NCBI GenBank assembly: GCA_041859375.1
Contig: JBHEKP010000204.1
Span: 1 to 16,403 of the forward strand
Direction of reading: 5' to 3'
Source: JBHEKP01 sp041859375
Lineage (GTDB): Bacteria; Hydrogenedentota; Hydrogenedentia; Hydrogenedentales; CAITNO01
DNA: 16,403 bases
Part shown: positions 1 to 6,972 of the stretch, in pieces
Layout of the letters: each line of letters opens with the position of its first letter
How positions within the stretch are numbered: position 1 is the first letter of the stretch
Made by a program: the position numbers and the translations under genes
The notes under the pieces: model-generated
What the model was told of the DNA's origin: nothing
The model's input: the letters and a program-made list of their open reading frames with translations, nothing else
Databases searched by the model: none

Positions 1-1909
1 CCGGGGTGATGGTGTCGCCCGTGTAAAAGGCCGTCGTGGTGCCCGCGCGGCAGGCGTATTCCCATTCCGCCTCGGTGGGCAGCCGGAAGGCGCGCCCCGT
101 GATGTCGGAGAGGATGGCGCAGAACTCGCCCGCCTCGAACCGGGTGATCTCTCTCGCGGGCTGGTCGGCGTTCTCCGGGGTCAGCTTGCGCGCGTCCGGA
201 CCGAAGAGCGCGCAAAACTGCGCCGTCGTGACAGGCGTCGCGCCCATGAAAAAGGACTTGGAGATGTTGACCTTGTGCTGGGGCCGTTCCCGGTCCAGGC
301 CGCCCTCGCCCTCCGGCGAGCCCATGAGGAAACTGCCCGCCGGAATGGGCGCCATCTCCATGTCCGCGCCGCCGAAGGAAACCACCAGCACACCGCCCTC
401 CTTCGGGCGGATGTCCACCTTGAGGGTGCGCGTTATCTCCGCGCGGCGCGCCTTCCGCGCCTCCTCGGCCTCCGTGGTGCGTTTCTTCCATTCCGCGATG
501 CCGCCGTTCACAATGTCCACCGCGGCCCGCTGCGCGGCGGTGAATTCCGCCGCGTCCACCCGGCAGTTCTCCTCAGGCCGCGCCGGGTCCGTGCCGTTCA
601 GGAATTCCTCCACGTTCGTGTATCCGTCGGCGTCGATGTCGGCGGGACCGTCGGCGTCCGTCGCCGGATCAAGGCCGCGCGCCTTCTCCCATTCATCGGG
701 CATGCCGTCCCCGTCCGTGTCGGCGGGCGCGGTTCCCGGCTCCAGTTCGGGCCAGCCGCCCGCGTCGGCGGTGGTGTCGATGATCCTGCCCGTGCCGGTC
801 CGTATCTCCTCCATGAGCCGGGTGTCGGCGCTGTCCCGTTTGGGAAGGGTGGCCCCCGCCTCCGCGAGCACCCGCGCCAGCGCCGTTTCCGCGCTGTCGG
901 TGGCCACCGGCGGGCAGGGGAAGGGCTTGTCCACCACCATGAGGGCGCGCATCGCCTCCGGTTCCGGCCCGTCGGGGGTGTCCAGTAGCAGCCGGTTGTC
1001 GGCGGTGGCCTTCGGGCTCCCCTCCAGCACGTTCCCCGTGATGAACACGCGGAAGGTGTCGTCGCCCGGCTCGAAGAGCTTGCGCGCCGCCGACTTGCCC
1101 GTGGAGGGGCCGGGCTTTCCGTAGCAGTTGACGTAGTTCATGAAGCAGGGGGCCTCGCGCGTGTAGCCCGGACGGTAGCCCCAGTTGTAGAGCACGTTGT
1201 TGCGGAAGTCGAGGAGCATCCGGTCGGCGCGCGGGTTCCGCGCCGCGTTGTGCGCGTAGACGCAGTGGTGCAGCGTGACCCCGCCGTCGCCGTTGAGGAT
1301 GGATCCCTTGCTGTGCTCGCCCTTGGGGTGGAACGACTTCGAGAGGCCCTCGGCGATGACGCTCCACTGCACCGTGAGGTTGTTCACCGTTCCGAAGGAG
1401 CTCATCACCTCGTCAATGGCCCAGGACATGGAGCAGTGGTCGATGATGCTGTTGTTCCCGCCGAAGATGCCCACGGCCATCTGCTCCAACCGCGTCTCGT
1501 CGCCGGACCGGAAGCGCATGTGCCGGATGATCCCGTCGTGGGTGGCCAGCACAAACTGGTGGTCCCGCAGGCAGATCCCCCCGCCCGGCGCGGTCTGGCC
1601 CGCGAGGGTGAAGAAGGGCTCGCGCGCCCACAGGTCCGCCTTCAGCCGGATGGTACCGCCCGTGCGGAAGAGGATGACGCGCGGGCCCTTCGCGTCAATG
1701 GCGGCGCGGAGGCTGCCCGCGACGGGCGTCTCACCCGGCGCGTAATCCTCCAGTGTGGTCACGTAAATCACGCGCCCGCCGCGCCCGCCGGGCGTGCACG
1801 CGCCAAAGCCCTCCGCGCCGGGGAACGCGCGCGGGAGCGTCCGCCCTTCGGCAAAAAGACAGGGGGCGGCCAGCAGGCACAGGAGAGCGGCGACGATGGC
1901 GTGTTTCAT
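1..1909 (-). CDS. Secreted pectate-lyase-like protein fused to an FGE-sulfatase domain (C-terminus cut by window edge)
   Basis: The first 636 residues are visible; the end lies outside the window. Residues 1-20 form a Sec signal peptide with likely cleavage after LFA (no lipobox). Residues 28-385 resemble PL1-type pectate lyase beta-helices: the opening FPGAEGFGA, GGRGG and VIYVTTLEDY, the turn IIDHCSMSWAIDE (155-167), RNPRADR (224-230) and LDFRNNVLYNWGY (233-245). Residues 397-442 hold two EF-hand/thrombospondin-3-like calcium loops (DTDGDGMPDEW and DIDADGYTNVEEF). A charged linker (450-495) leads to an FGE-sulfatase (SUMF1/PvdO) domain starting near 515, with IPAGSFLMGSPEG and RLPTEAEWEYACRAG (609-623). 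The expected role is extracellular cleavage of pectin-like glycans; the role of the last domain is unknown because its C-terminal cysteine region is not visible. The start is 7 bases after the upstream stop, with a weak purine-rich GGAAAAG site overlapping that gene's end. Probably the last visible gene of the sulfatase operon. Confidence 0.85.
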   Translation of the reverse strand, partial: MKHAIVAALLCLLAAPCLFAEGRTLPRAFPGAEGFGACTPGGRGGRVIYVTTLEDYAPGETPVAGSLRAAIDAKGPRVILFRTGGTIRLKADLWAREPFFTLAGQTAPGGGICLRDHQFVLATHDGIIRHMRFRSGDETRLEQMAVGIFGGNNSIIDHCSMSWAIDEVMSSFGTVNNLTVQWSVIAEGLSKSFHPKGEHSKGSILNGDGGVTLHHCVYAHNAARNPRADRMLLDFRNNVLYNWGYRPGYTREAPCFMNYVNCYGKPGPSTGKSAARKLFEPGDDTFRVFITGNVLEGSPKATADNRLLLDTPDGPEPEAMRALMVVDKPFPCPPVATDSAETALARVLAEAGATLPKRDSADTRLMEEIRTGTGRIIDTTADAGGWPELEPGTAPADTDGDGMPDEWEKARGLDPATDADGPADIDADGYTNVEEFLNGTDPARPEENCRVDAAEFTAAQRAAVDIVNGGIAEWKKRTTEAEEARKARRAEITRTLKVDIRPKEGGVLVVSFGGADMEMAPIPAGSFLMGSPEGEGGLDRERPQHKVNISKSFFMGATPVTTAQFCALFGPDARKLTPENADQPAREITRFEAGEFCAILSDITGRAFRLPTEAEWEYACRAGTTTAFYTGDTITP

Positions 1910-1916
1910 GGGGCGC

Positions 1917-3971
1917 TTACTTTTCCGGTTCGTTCCAGCCCGGCAGGGACACGGTGGACTGGTAGTTCGAGTAATTGCACAGCGGGTTGCGGAGGGGTTT
2001 GTAGAGCCGTCCCGCCTTCGGGTTGTCGTCCTGGGTGTAGATCCAAATTTCCTGGGGGTCCCAGACCACCAGCTCGTCCCGGCAGTCGCCCGTCACATCG
2101 AGCACGGCGTAGCACATGTCGGGGTGGCCGTCGGCGGGCAGGCGCACCACGCGGCGTCCCCAACCGTCCCACAGGCCGCCGTCCTCCGGATTGGCCGAAA
2201 GCATCACAAATTCGCCCGGCGCGCCGGTCCAGTTGACGGGCAGGCAGAGGCTGCCGTGCTGGAACGGCTCAAACTCGCGGTAGACGTTCCCTTCGGCGTC
2301 ATAAAAATGGATGATGCCCTGGTTGCCCCAGAAGTTGACCGTGGCCGTTTCCAGCCCCGGCAGGTCGGGCCGGAAATCCGCCGTGCCCGGATTCTGCACA
2401 TGGCCGAGGAACAGGTGCCTGAGAATCTTTCCCCTGGTGTCGATGAGGAGCATGCCCTCGTCGCTGCCCGCCGTGACAATGACCGGCGGCCCGTCCTCCC
2501 CCCCCAGTTTCACGACGGCTACGCCGTCGGCGTGGTCCTGAAGGGTGCCGTCCAGCGTCCAGAGCACCTTCCCGTCGTGATCGTAAAGGGAGTAGCCCAT
2601 CACAATCTCGTCCCTGCCGTCGCCGTCCACATCGGCGGCGTACGGATAATGTCCGGTGTTGCACGCGCCCTCCCAGAGCGGGTTCAGTTCGCCGTCCATC
2701 ACCCAGAAATGCTGGTAGCGGTCCTTCAGGACAATGTCGCCCATGCGGCCAAGGCCTCTGGTGTCGCAGAAGAACAGGGCGTCACCCAGGATGCGGGGAA
2801 ATCTTTTGTAGCACTTCTTGGAGTCCTTGGGCGATTCCGGGGTGGGCGTCCTGCGGAGCACCCTGCCCGTGGCGCCCTCCGCCACAACGATCTCCTGGTT
2901 CATGCAGTACACAACCTCGTTGCGGCCGTCGCCGTCCAGGTCGTGAACCTGAAAGGCCACATCATTGGTCAGCGCGTGCTTCCAGGGATCCGGAATACCG
3001 GTCTGCCCCAGTTGTTTTCCGTCCAGATCCAGCGCCGTGAGGCAGCTCACCTCGCTGTTGGTGTCCTTGGGGCCGTGGTGGACCACCTGCCCGATGAGGA
3101 TGTCCAGCCTGCCATCGCCGTCCAGGCCGCCGAAGCGCAGGTTGCGGCCCACGCCAAACCCGTCCGTGCTGATTTTGCGCCAGACCACAGGTTTCGGGTT
3201 GGCGGCCTGCAGCGCGGCCTCCTCCCCGGCCCGCTTTTCCTCCGCCGCCTCCCAGCGCGCCCTGGCCGCCGGCGTCATCAGCACCTCCACCGAGGCGAAG
3301 CGGGCGGGGTTGTCCGAGAGCAGGCCGATGCCGCCCGCGCCGAAGACTGCGTCACGGGCCTCCAGCACGACGCCCCCCGCTTCGGCGCGGAGTTGCTCCC
3401 CTTCGGCTTGAACCACCGCGTCCAGCCATTCCCCCGGCTTCCATGAGAAAGGGGCCTCCGCCAGCGTGTCCACATTGAGTTCCCGGAACGCCTTCCCCTG
3501 GTTCACCCGCAGCAGCGCAAGCCGCTGTCCGTCCACGCCGAAGAAGTGGTAACACCGGTCGTTGCGGCTGCGGAAGATCACGCCGCACCACCCCTTTTCC
3601 GTGCCGGGGGCGAAGCGGACGCGCATTGTGTAGTCGTCCCAAAGGGGGCTGCCCGCCGACAGAAGGGGGTGCATGTCCTTGAACTTGTTGTGATGGAACA
3701 TCCCCGCCACGCGCCTGTCCCCGTCGTCCACCATCCGCCACGCGCGCTGGGAGCCCGGATCGGAGCGGTAGGCGGAAACGGACCATCCCGCCACGGGCGC
3801 GCAGGCGGGCAGGTAGTGGTATTCCGCCTCCGCGCCCACCACGCCCATGATGATTCCGGCGGGCATGGCGGCGAAGTTGTCCCGGAAAACCACCCCGGAC
3901 GCCGGTTCCGCGAAAAGGGGGGCGGCGCACAGGGCGGACAGAAGCAGGACGGCGGCGTTTCGGCGGGTCAT
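1917..3971 (-). CDS. Secreted FG-GAP/VCBS beta-propeller protein with N-terminal jelly-roll-like domain; candidate polysaccharide lyase or glycan-binding protein
   Basis: A 684-residue protein with a Sec signal peptide (MTRRN, hydrophobic core 6-17, cleavage near LFA at 21). Residues 25-232 look like a concanavalin/DUF1080-type sandwich (DYTMRVRF, GVIFRSRNDRCYHFFGVDG, GIGLLSDN). A short charged helix (236-257) precedes a propeller with calcium-binding loops LDGDGRLD (283), LDGDGRNE (345), VDGDGRDE (448) and a degenerate VTGDCRDE (626). Text such as FRPDLPGLETATVNFWGNQG (533-552) recalls the propeller of PL11 rhamnogalacturonan lyases, but I cannot place it firmly in that family. It lies 38 bases after the sulfatase and 7 bases before the pectate-lyase-like gene. 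The ATG at 3971 was chosen over a longer upstream reading because it has a GGAGA ribosome site and begins directly with a signal peptide; the longer form would overlap the sulfatase. Confidence 0.85.
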   Translation of the reverse strand: MTRRNAAVLLLSALCAAPLFAEPASGVVFRDNFAAMPAGIIMGVVGAEAEYHYLPACAPVAGWSVSAYRSDPGSQRAWRMVDDGDRRVAGMFHHNKFKDMHPLLSAGSPLWDDYTMRVRFAPGTEKGWCGVIFRSRNDRCYHFFGVDGQRLALLRVNQGKAFRELNVDTLAEAPFSWKPGEWLDAVVQAEGEQLRAEAGGVVLEARDAVFGAGGIGLLSDNPARFASVEVLMTPAARARWEAAEEKRAGEEAALQAANPKPVVWRKISTDGFGVGRNLRFGGLDGDGRLDILIGQVVHHGPKDTNSEVSCLTALDLDGKQLGQTGIPDPWKHALTNDVAFQVHDLDGDGRNEVVYCMNQEIVVAEGATGRVLRRTPTPESPKDSKKCYKRFPRILGDALFFCDTRGLGRMGDIVLKDRYQHFWVMDGELNPLWEGACNTGHYPYAADVDGDGRDEIVMGYSLYDHDGKVLWTLDGTLQDHADGVAVVKLGGEDGPPVIVTAGSDEGMLLIDTRGKILRHLFLGHVQNPGTADFRPDLPGLETATVNFWGNQGIIHFYDAEGNVYREFEPFQHGSLCLPVNWTGAPGEFVMLSANPEDGGLWDGWGRRVVRLPADGHPDMCYAVLDVTGDCRDELVVWDPQEIWIYTQDDNPKAGRLYKPLRNPLCNYSNYQSTVSLPGWNEPEK

Positions 3972-4009
3972 CGTGTGTTCTCCGGGATCGTTCCGGCTCC
4001 GGCGGGTTC

Positions 4010-5353
4010 TCAGCGTTTGGTCGGCGGCACCTCGCCCAGGTTCCGCTCGAATTCCTTCATCCGCTCCTCCAGCCTGCGGACGCGCTCCGGAAATTCCCCG
4101 GCAAGGTTCACTTTTTCGCCGGGGTCCTTTTCCAGGTTGAAGAGCAGGAATCCGTGCTCCGCGGGCTTGCCGTATATCTGGCCCTTGAAGGGCCGCTTCA
4201 GCTTCCACCTGCCCGCGCGCACCGCCTGAAGCTGTTCGCCCAGGTAGAAGAAAAACTCGTCCCCGTCGCGGCGGCCCCGGCCCTCCAGCAGGCCGGAAAT
4301 GTCGCGCCCGTCAAAGAGCCGCCCCTCCGGAAGGGCGCCCCCCGCCAGCGCCACAAAGGTCGGCAGCAAATCCATGGTGATCGCCGGATCACGCACCACC
4401 CGTCCCGCCCCGATGTGTCCGGGCCAGCGGAAGATGCCGGGCTCGCGCACGCCGCCCTCGAAGGTGGTGCCCTTGCCCTCGCGCAGCGGCCCGGCGCTGC
4501 CGCCGTCCGCGCCCTTCACCAGCCAGGGGCCGTTGTCGCTGGAAAATACCACCAGCGTCTGCCCGTCCAGGCCGTTGCGCTTCAGCGCGTCCAGCACCTC
4601 GCCCACGCTCCAGTCGATCTCCTCGATCACGTCGCCGTAGCGCCCGCCCGCCGATTTGCCCTTGAACGCGTCCGAGCAGTGGATGGGCACATGGGGCATG
4701 GAATGGGCCAGGTAGAGGAAGAAGGGCCTGTCCTTGGACCGCTCGATGAAGGCCGCCGCCTCCTCCGTGTACACGCGGGTGAGCGTGTCCTGATCGGCGG
4801 GCTGCGCGGCAATCTCCGTGTTGCGCATCAGCGGCAGCGGCGGATCGCCCCGCTTCTCCACCGTCATGTCGTTGCTGTAGGGCAGGCCGAAGTAATAGTC
4901 GAAGCCGCGGTTCGTGGGCAGGTACTGCGGCAGGTGGCCCAGGTGCCACTTGCCCACGCAGCCCGAGGTGTAGCCCAGCGGTTTCAGCAGCTCCGCGATG
5001 GTCGTGTCCGAAGGATCCAGCCCGTCGGGCGACTGCGGGAAGAGCACCCGGTTCATGCCCGCGCGCACCGGGAGGCGGCCCGTGAGCAGCGCCGCCCGCG
5101 AGGGCGAGCACACCGCCGCCGCGCTGTAGAAGTCCGTGAAGCGCGCGCCCTCCGCGGCCATCGCGTCCAGGCGCGGCGTCCTGATCTTCTCCGCCCCGTA
5201 GCAGCCCAGATCCCCGTAGCCCAGGTCGTCGCAGTAGATCACCACGAAGTTCGGCCGCCGCGCGGCGGCGAATCCGGCGCGGGAAAGGGCCCCCGCGCCC
5301 AGCGCAATGCCGAGGCTTTTCAACAAATCGCGGCGGGTGACCGGGTGTGCCAT
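4010..5353 (-). CDS. Tat-exported type I sulfatase (arylsulfatase A-like)
   Basis: A 447-residue formylglycine-dependent sulfatase that should remove sulfate esters, probably from a polysaccharide, outside the cytoplasm. A Tat signal is visible at the N-terminus (TRRDLLK, residues 6-12, then a hydrophobic stretch to about 30). Active-site parts are intact: metal-binding DD at 42-43, the CSPSR signature at 82-86 (C82 becomes formylglycine, R86 assists), GKWHLG (K135, H137), AHSMPH (H217, H221), SSDNG (D273, N274) and K294 in GKGTTFEGG. Length is normal for the family. The exact substrate cannot be read from sequence; the pectate-lyase-like neighbour suggests a sulfated uronic-acid or pectin-like glycan. 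It is the first gene of a three-gene minus-strand run. The ATG has a strong AAAGGAG site 9 bases upstream. Confidence 0.95.
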   Translation of the reverse strand: MAHPVTRRDLLKSLGIALGAGALSRAGFAAARRPNFVVIYCDDLGYGDLGCYGAEKIRTPRLDAMAAEGARFTDFYSAAAVCSPSRAALLTGRLPVRAGMNRVLFPQSPDGLDPSDTTIAELLKPLGYTSGCVGKWHLGHLPQYLPTNRGFDYYFGLPYSNDMTVEKRGDPPLPLMRNTEIAAQPADQDTLTRVYTEEAAAFIERSKDRPFFLYLAHSMPHVPIHCSDAFKGKSAGGRYGDVIEEIDWSVGEVLDALKRNGLDGQTLVVFSSDNGPWLVKGADGGSAGPLREGKGTTFEGGVREPGIFRWPGHIGAGRVVRDPAITMDLLPTFVALAGGALPEGRLFDGRDISGLLEGRGRRDGDEFFFYLGEQLQAVRAGRWKLKRPFKGQIYGKPAEHGFLLFNLEKDPGEKVNLAGEFPERVRRLEERMKEFERNLGEVPPTKR

Positions 5354-5358
5354 GGGCG

Positions 5359-5410
5359 GTGCTCCTTTGCTGCCGCGCCCATTCTACCGCCGCGCCCCGG
5401 ACGCCGCAAA
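5359..5410 (-). promoter_or_regulatory. Putative sigma-70-type promoter and ribosome site of the sulfatase operon
   Basis: On the minus strand there is TTTGCG (5410-5405), an 18-base spacer and TAGAAT (5386-5381), giving a likely transcript start near 5374. AAAGGAG sits just before the sulfatase ATG. Judged by eye only; the -10 is good and the -35 is moderate. Confidence 0.4.
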
Positions 5411-5420
5411 CCCGCGCGGC

Positions 5421-5471
5421 TTGTCCCGTTCTCCCCCGCTTGGGTATCATCGCAGCCGCAACGCAAAGGAG
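5421..5471 (+). promoter_or_regulatory. Putative promoter and ribosome site for the mazG-like gene
   Basis: TTGTCC (5421-5426), an 18-base spacer and TATCAT (5445-5450) form a plausible sigma-70 promoter with a start near 5457. AAAGGAG (5465-5471) lies 10 bases before the ATG at 5482 and fixes that start. The region is shared with the divergent sulfatase promoter. Confidence 0.4.
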
Positions 5472-5481
5472 CACGCCGGTC

Positions 5482-5910
5482 ATGACCAATCTCCCCCATC
5501 TTTCAGCCGCGCCCGAAACGGAAAACGACTGGTTTGGCGCGCTGGCGGCGCTGGTGCGCTTTTTGCGCTCGCCGGAGGGCTGCCCCTGGGACCGGAAGCA
5601 GAGCGCGGTGGATTTCGCCAAATTCGCCGGGGAGGAGCTTGCCGAGTATCTGGAGTCGCTGGACGGCGGGGACAACGCCCACGCGGAGGAGGAGTTTGGG
5701 GACAGCCTCTTTGTGCTGCTGGCCAGCGCGGCGGCGGCGGAGGCCGAGGGCCGCTTCTCCCTGCGCAACGCCATGGAACGGGCCCATGAAAAAATGGTCC
5801 GACGTCATGCCCATGTCTTCAGTCCCGACAAGGCCATGACGCCGGAGGAAGCCGTTGAATCCTGGAACCAGATCAAGGCGCGCGAAAAGGAGGGGAGGCC
5901 GGGGGCGTAG
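5482..5910 (+). CDS. MazG-family nucleoside triphosphate pyrophosphohydrolase, single domain
   Basis: A 142-residue cytoplasmic enzyme of the all-alpha NTP pyrophosphatase superfamily, expected to hydrolyse NTPs or dNTPs to NMP and pyrophosphate. Diagnostic features are GCPWDRKQ (33-40), the metal-binding helices with EExxE at 51-55 and ExxD at 71-74 (in EEEFGD), and RRHAHVF at 107-113, the counterpart of the MazG RRHPHVF motif. It is about half the length of E. coli MazG, which carries two such domains, so this is the single-domain form. An open frame continues upstream to 5347, but ATG 5482 is preferred because of its AAAGGAG site and because the added residues show no homology and would overlap the sulfatase start. 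It appears to be transcribed alone, so its link to the neighbours is unclear; a housekeeping role is likely. Confidence 0.92.
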   Translation: MTNLPHLSAAPETENDWFGALAALVRFLRSPEGCPWDRKQSAVDFAKFAGEELAEYLESLDGGDNAHAEEEFGDSLFVLLASAAAAEAEGRFSLRNAMERAHEKMVRRHAHVFSPDKAMTPEEAVESWNQIKAREKEGRPGA

Positions 5911-5927
5911 CGCCCGGCCGCGCCCCC
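5897..5927. terminator. GC-rich hairpin between convergent mazG-like and aldolase genes
   Basis: GGGGGCG (5901-5907) pairs with CGCCCCC (5921-5927) across 13 bases; an alternative fold pairs GGCC and CGCCCGGCC. It covers the mazG-like stop codon and the 21-base gap to the convergent aldolase stop. No T-tract follows on either strand, so it is at best a weak or factor-assisted bidirectional terminator. Confidence 0.3.
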
Positions 5928-5931
5928 CGCG

Positions 5932-6825
5932 TCAGAGCACGCCGAGGGTCTGCATGTCGGCGGCGAGTTTTTTCTTTTCGGCGGCGGTCAGCTCGCGCAT
6001 CGGCGGGCGCACATAGCCCGCGTCGAAGCCGCGCAGCCTGGAGCCCTCCTTGAACACGGCGGCCTTGCGCCCGTACTCAAAAACGCGCGAGGCCAGCTCG
6101 AGGCGGATCTGCTCCTTCCACGCCTTCTTGAGGTCGCCCTTCTTGAGGTGGTTGTACACGGCGGCGTAGATGTCGCAGACCACGTTGGACAGGCCGGACA
6201 CAACCGCGGGGCAGCCGGCCAGGATGGCCTGGAACCCGTACTCGTCCACGCCGTTCACCACGTTGAAGCCCTTGGGGGCCTTCGCCAGCATCTGGGTCAG
6301 CGCGCCCATGCTGCCGGAGCTGTCCTTGATGCCCACGATGTTGTCAATCTCGGCGAGGCGGATGACAAATTCGGGGGTGAGCACGTTCCGCGCGCAGGAG
6401 GGGATGTTGTAGACCAGGATGGGGAAACCGTCCACGGCCTTTGCGATGGAGCTGTAGAACTGCCACAGGGACGCCTCGTCGTAATAGTAGTAGAAGGGCG
6501 ACACGATGGCCGCGCCGTGGGCGCCAACCTTCTGCGCGTGGCGGGTCAGCTCGATCACCGTCGCCGTGTCCATGCAGCCGGTGTGCGCGATGACGGTGGC
6601 CTTTTTGCCCACGGCCTGCACCACCTCCTCAAGCACCGTCTTGCGCTCCTCCGTGGAGAGCAGCAGCCCCTCGCCGGTGGTGCCGCAGGGGAACAGCCCC
6701 TTCGCGCCCATCTTCACCATGCGCTCGGCGAAGGGGCCGACCTTGTCAAAGTCCACATACTCGCCGCCCTTGGTGAAGGGGGTGACCATCGCGGAAATGA
6801 CGCCTTCAAGTTTCAATCCAGCCAT
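5932..6825 (-). CDS. Dihydrodipicolinate synthase / N-acetylneuraminate lyase family aldolase, substrate uncertain
   Basis: A 297-residue class I aldolase of the DapA/NanA family: a TIM barrel forming a Schiff base with pyruvate. Visible motifs are GTTGEG (48-53, pyruvate carboxylate binding), Y139 in YNIPS, and the Schiff-base lysine K167 in GIKDSSG. E. coli DapA has arginine (R138) directly after YNVPS, where it binds the aspartate-semialdehyde carboxylate. Here that position is cysteine (C144, YNIPSCAR), so true DapA activity is doubtful; a sialic-acid or other 2-keto-sugar-acid aldolase is an alternative that would fit a glycan-degrading neighbourhood. ATG 6825 is preferred to an in-frame TTG at 6834 because GGAGG lies 10 bases upstream of the ATG. 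It stands alone, convergent with the mazG-like gene and divergent from the large GH42-like gene. Confidence 0.92.
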   Translation of the reverse strand: MAGLKLEGVISAMVTPFTKGGEYVDFDKVGPFAERMVKMGAKGLFPCGTTGEGLLLSTEERKTVLEEVVQAVGKKATVIAHTGCMDTATVIELTRHAQKVGAHGAAIVSPFYYYYDEASLWQFYSSIAKAVDGFPILVYNIPSCARNVLTPEFVIRLAEIDNIVGIKDSSGSMGALTQMLAKAPKGFNVVNGVDEYGFQAILAGCPAVVSGLSNVVCDIYAAVYNHLKKGDLKKAWKEQIRLELASRVFEYGRKAAVFKEGSRLRGFDAGYVRPPMRELTAAEKKKLAADMQTLGVL

Positions 6826-6850
6826 CGTGCTCAAGCCTCCAGTCTAAGGT

Positions 6851-6899
6851 GTTGGTCCAACCGCCTTGCGGCGGAACAAAACCGCGCCCTGCGGCGCGG
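6851..6899. repeat. Palindrome and two similar GC-rich hairpins in the divergent promoter region
   Basis: GTTGGTCCAAC (6851-6861) is an 11-base palindrome. It is followed by CCGCC-TTGC-GGCGG (6861-6874) and CCGCGCC-CTGC-GGCGCGG (6882-6899). The two hairpins share layout and a pyrimidine-rich-TGC loop. They lie just upstream of the aldolase start and could be operators or small palindromic repeats; no regulator is recognised. Confidence 0.5.
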
Positions 6900-6912
6900 A
6901 ATGATAAACCGA

Positions 6913-6965
6913 TTGAAGGGGGCGTGCCCGCCGCCGTACCATAGTCCCCATCGCGCAAGGAAGGG
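6913..6965 (+). promoter_or_regulatory. Putative promoter and ribosome site of the large GH42-like gene
   Basis: TTGAAG (6913-6918), 18 bases, then TACCAT (6937-6942) resemble sigma-70 elements. The purine run AAGGAAGGG (6957-6965) sits 7 bases before ATG 6973 and supports this start. Confidence 0.4.
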
Positions 6966-6972
6966 CTTTTGG

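Noticed and set aside
1794..3446. 550-codon plus-strand open frame opposite the propeller gene
   Set aside because: No motifs, low-complexity Val/Ala/His text, and it spans the boundary of two well-supported minus-strand genes.
3972..4208. Upstream extension of the propeller protein into the sulfatase gene
   Set aside because: It would add 79 residues ahead of a perfect signal peptide and overlap the sulfatase 3' end; GGAGA before 3971 supports the internal ATG.
5347..5481. Upstream extension of the mazG-like gene to an ATG at 5347
   Set aside because: The added 45 residues match nothing, overlap the sulfatase start and cross the likely promoter; ATG 5482 has the proper ribosome site.
4154..5485. 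443-codon plus-strand open frame opposite the sulfatase
   Set aside because: The sulfatase frame contains every family motif; the antisense frame has none.
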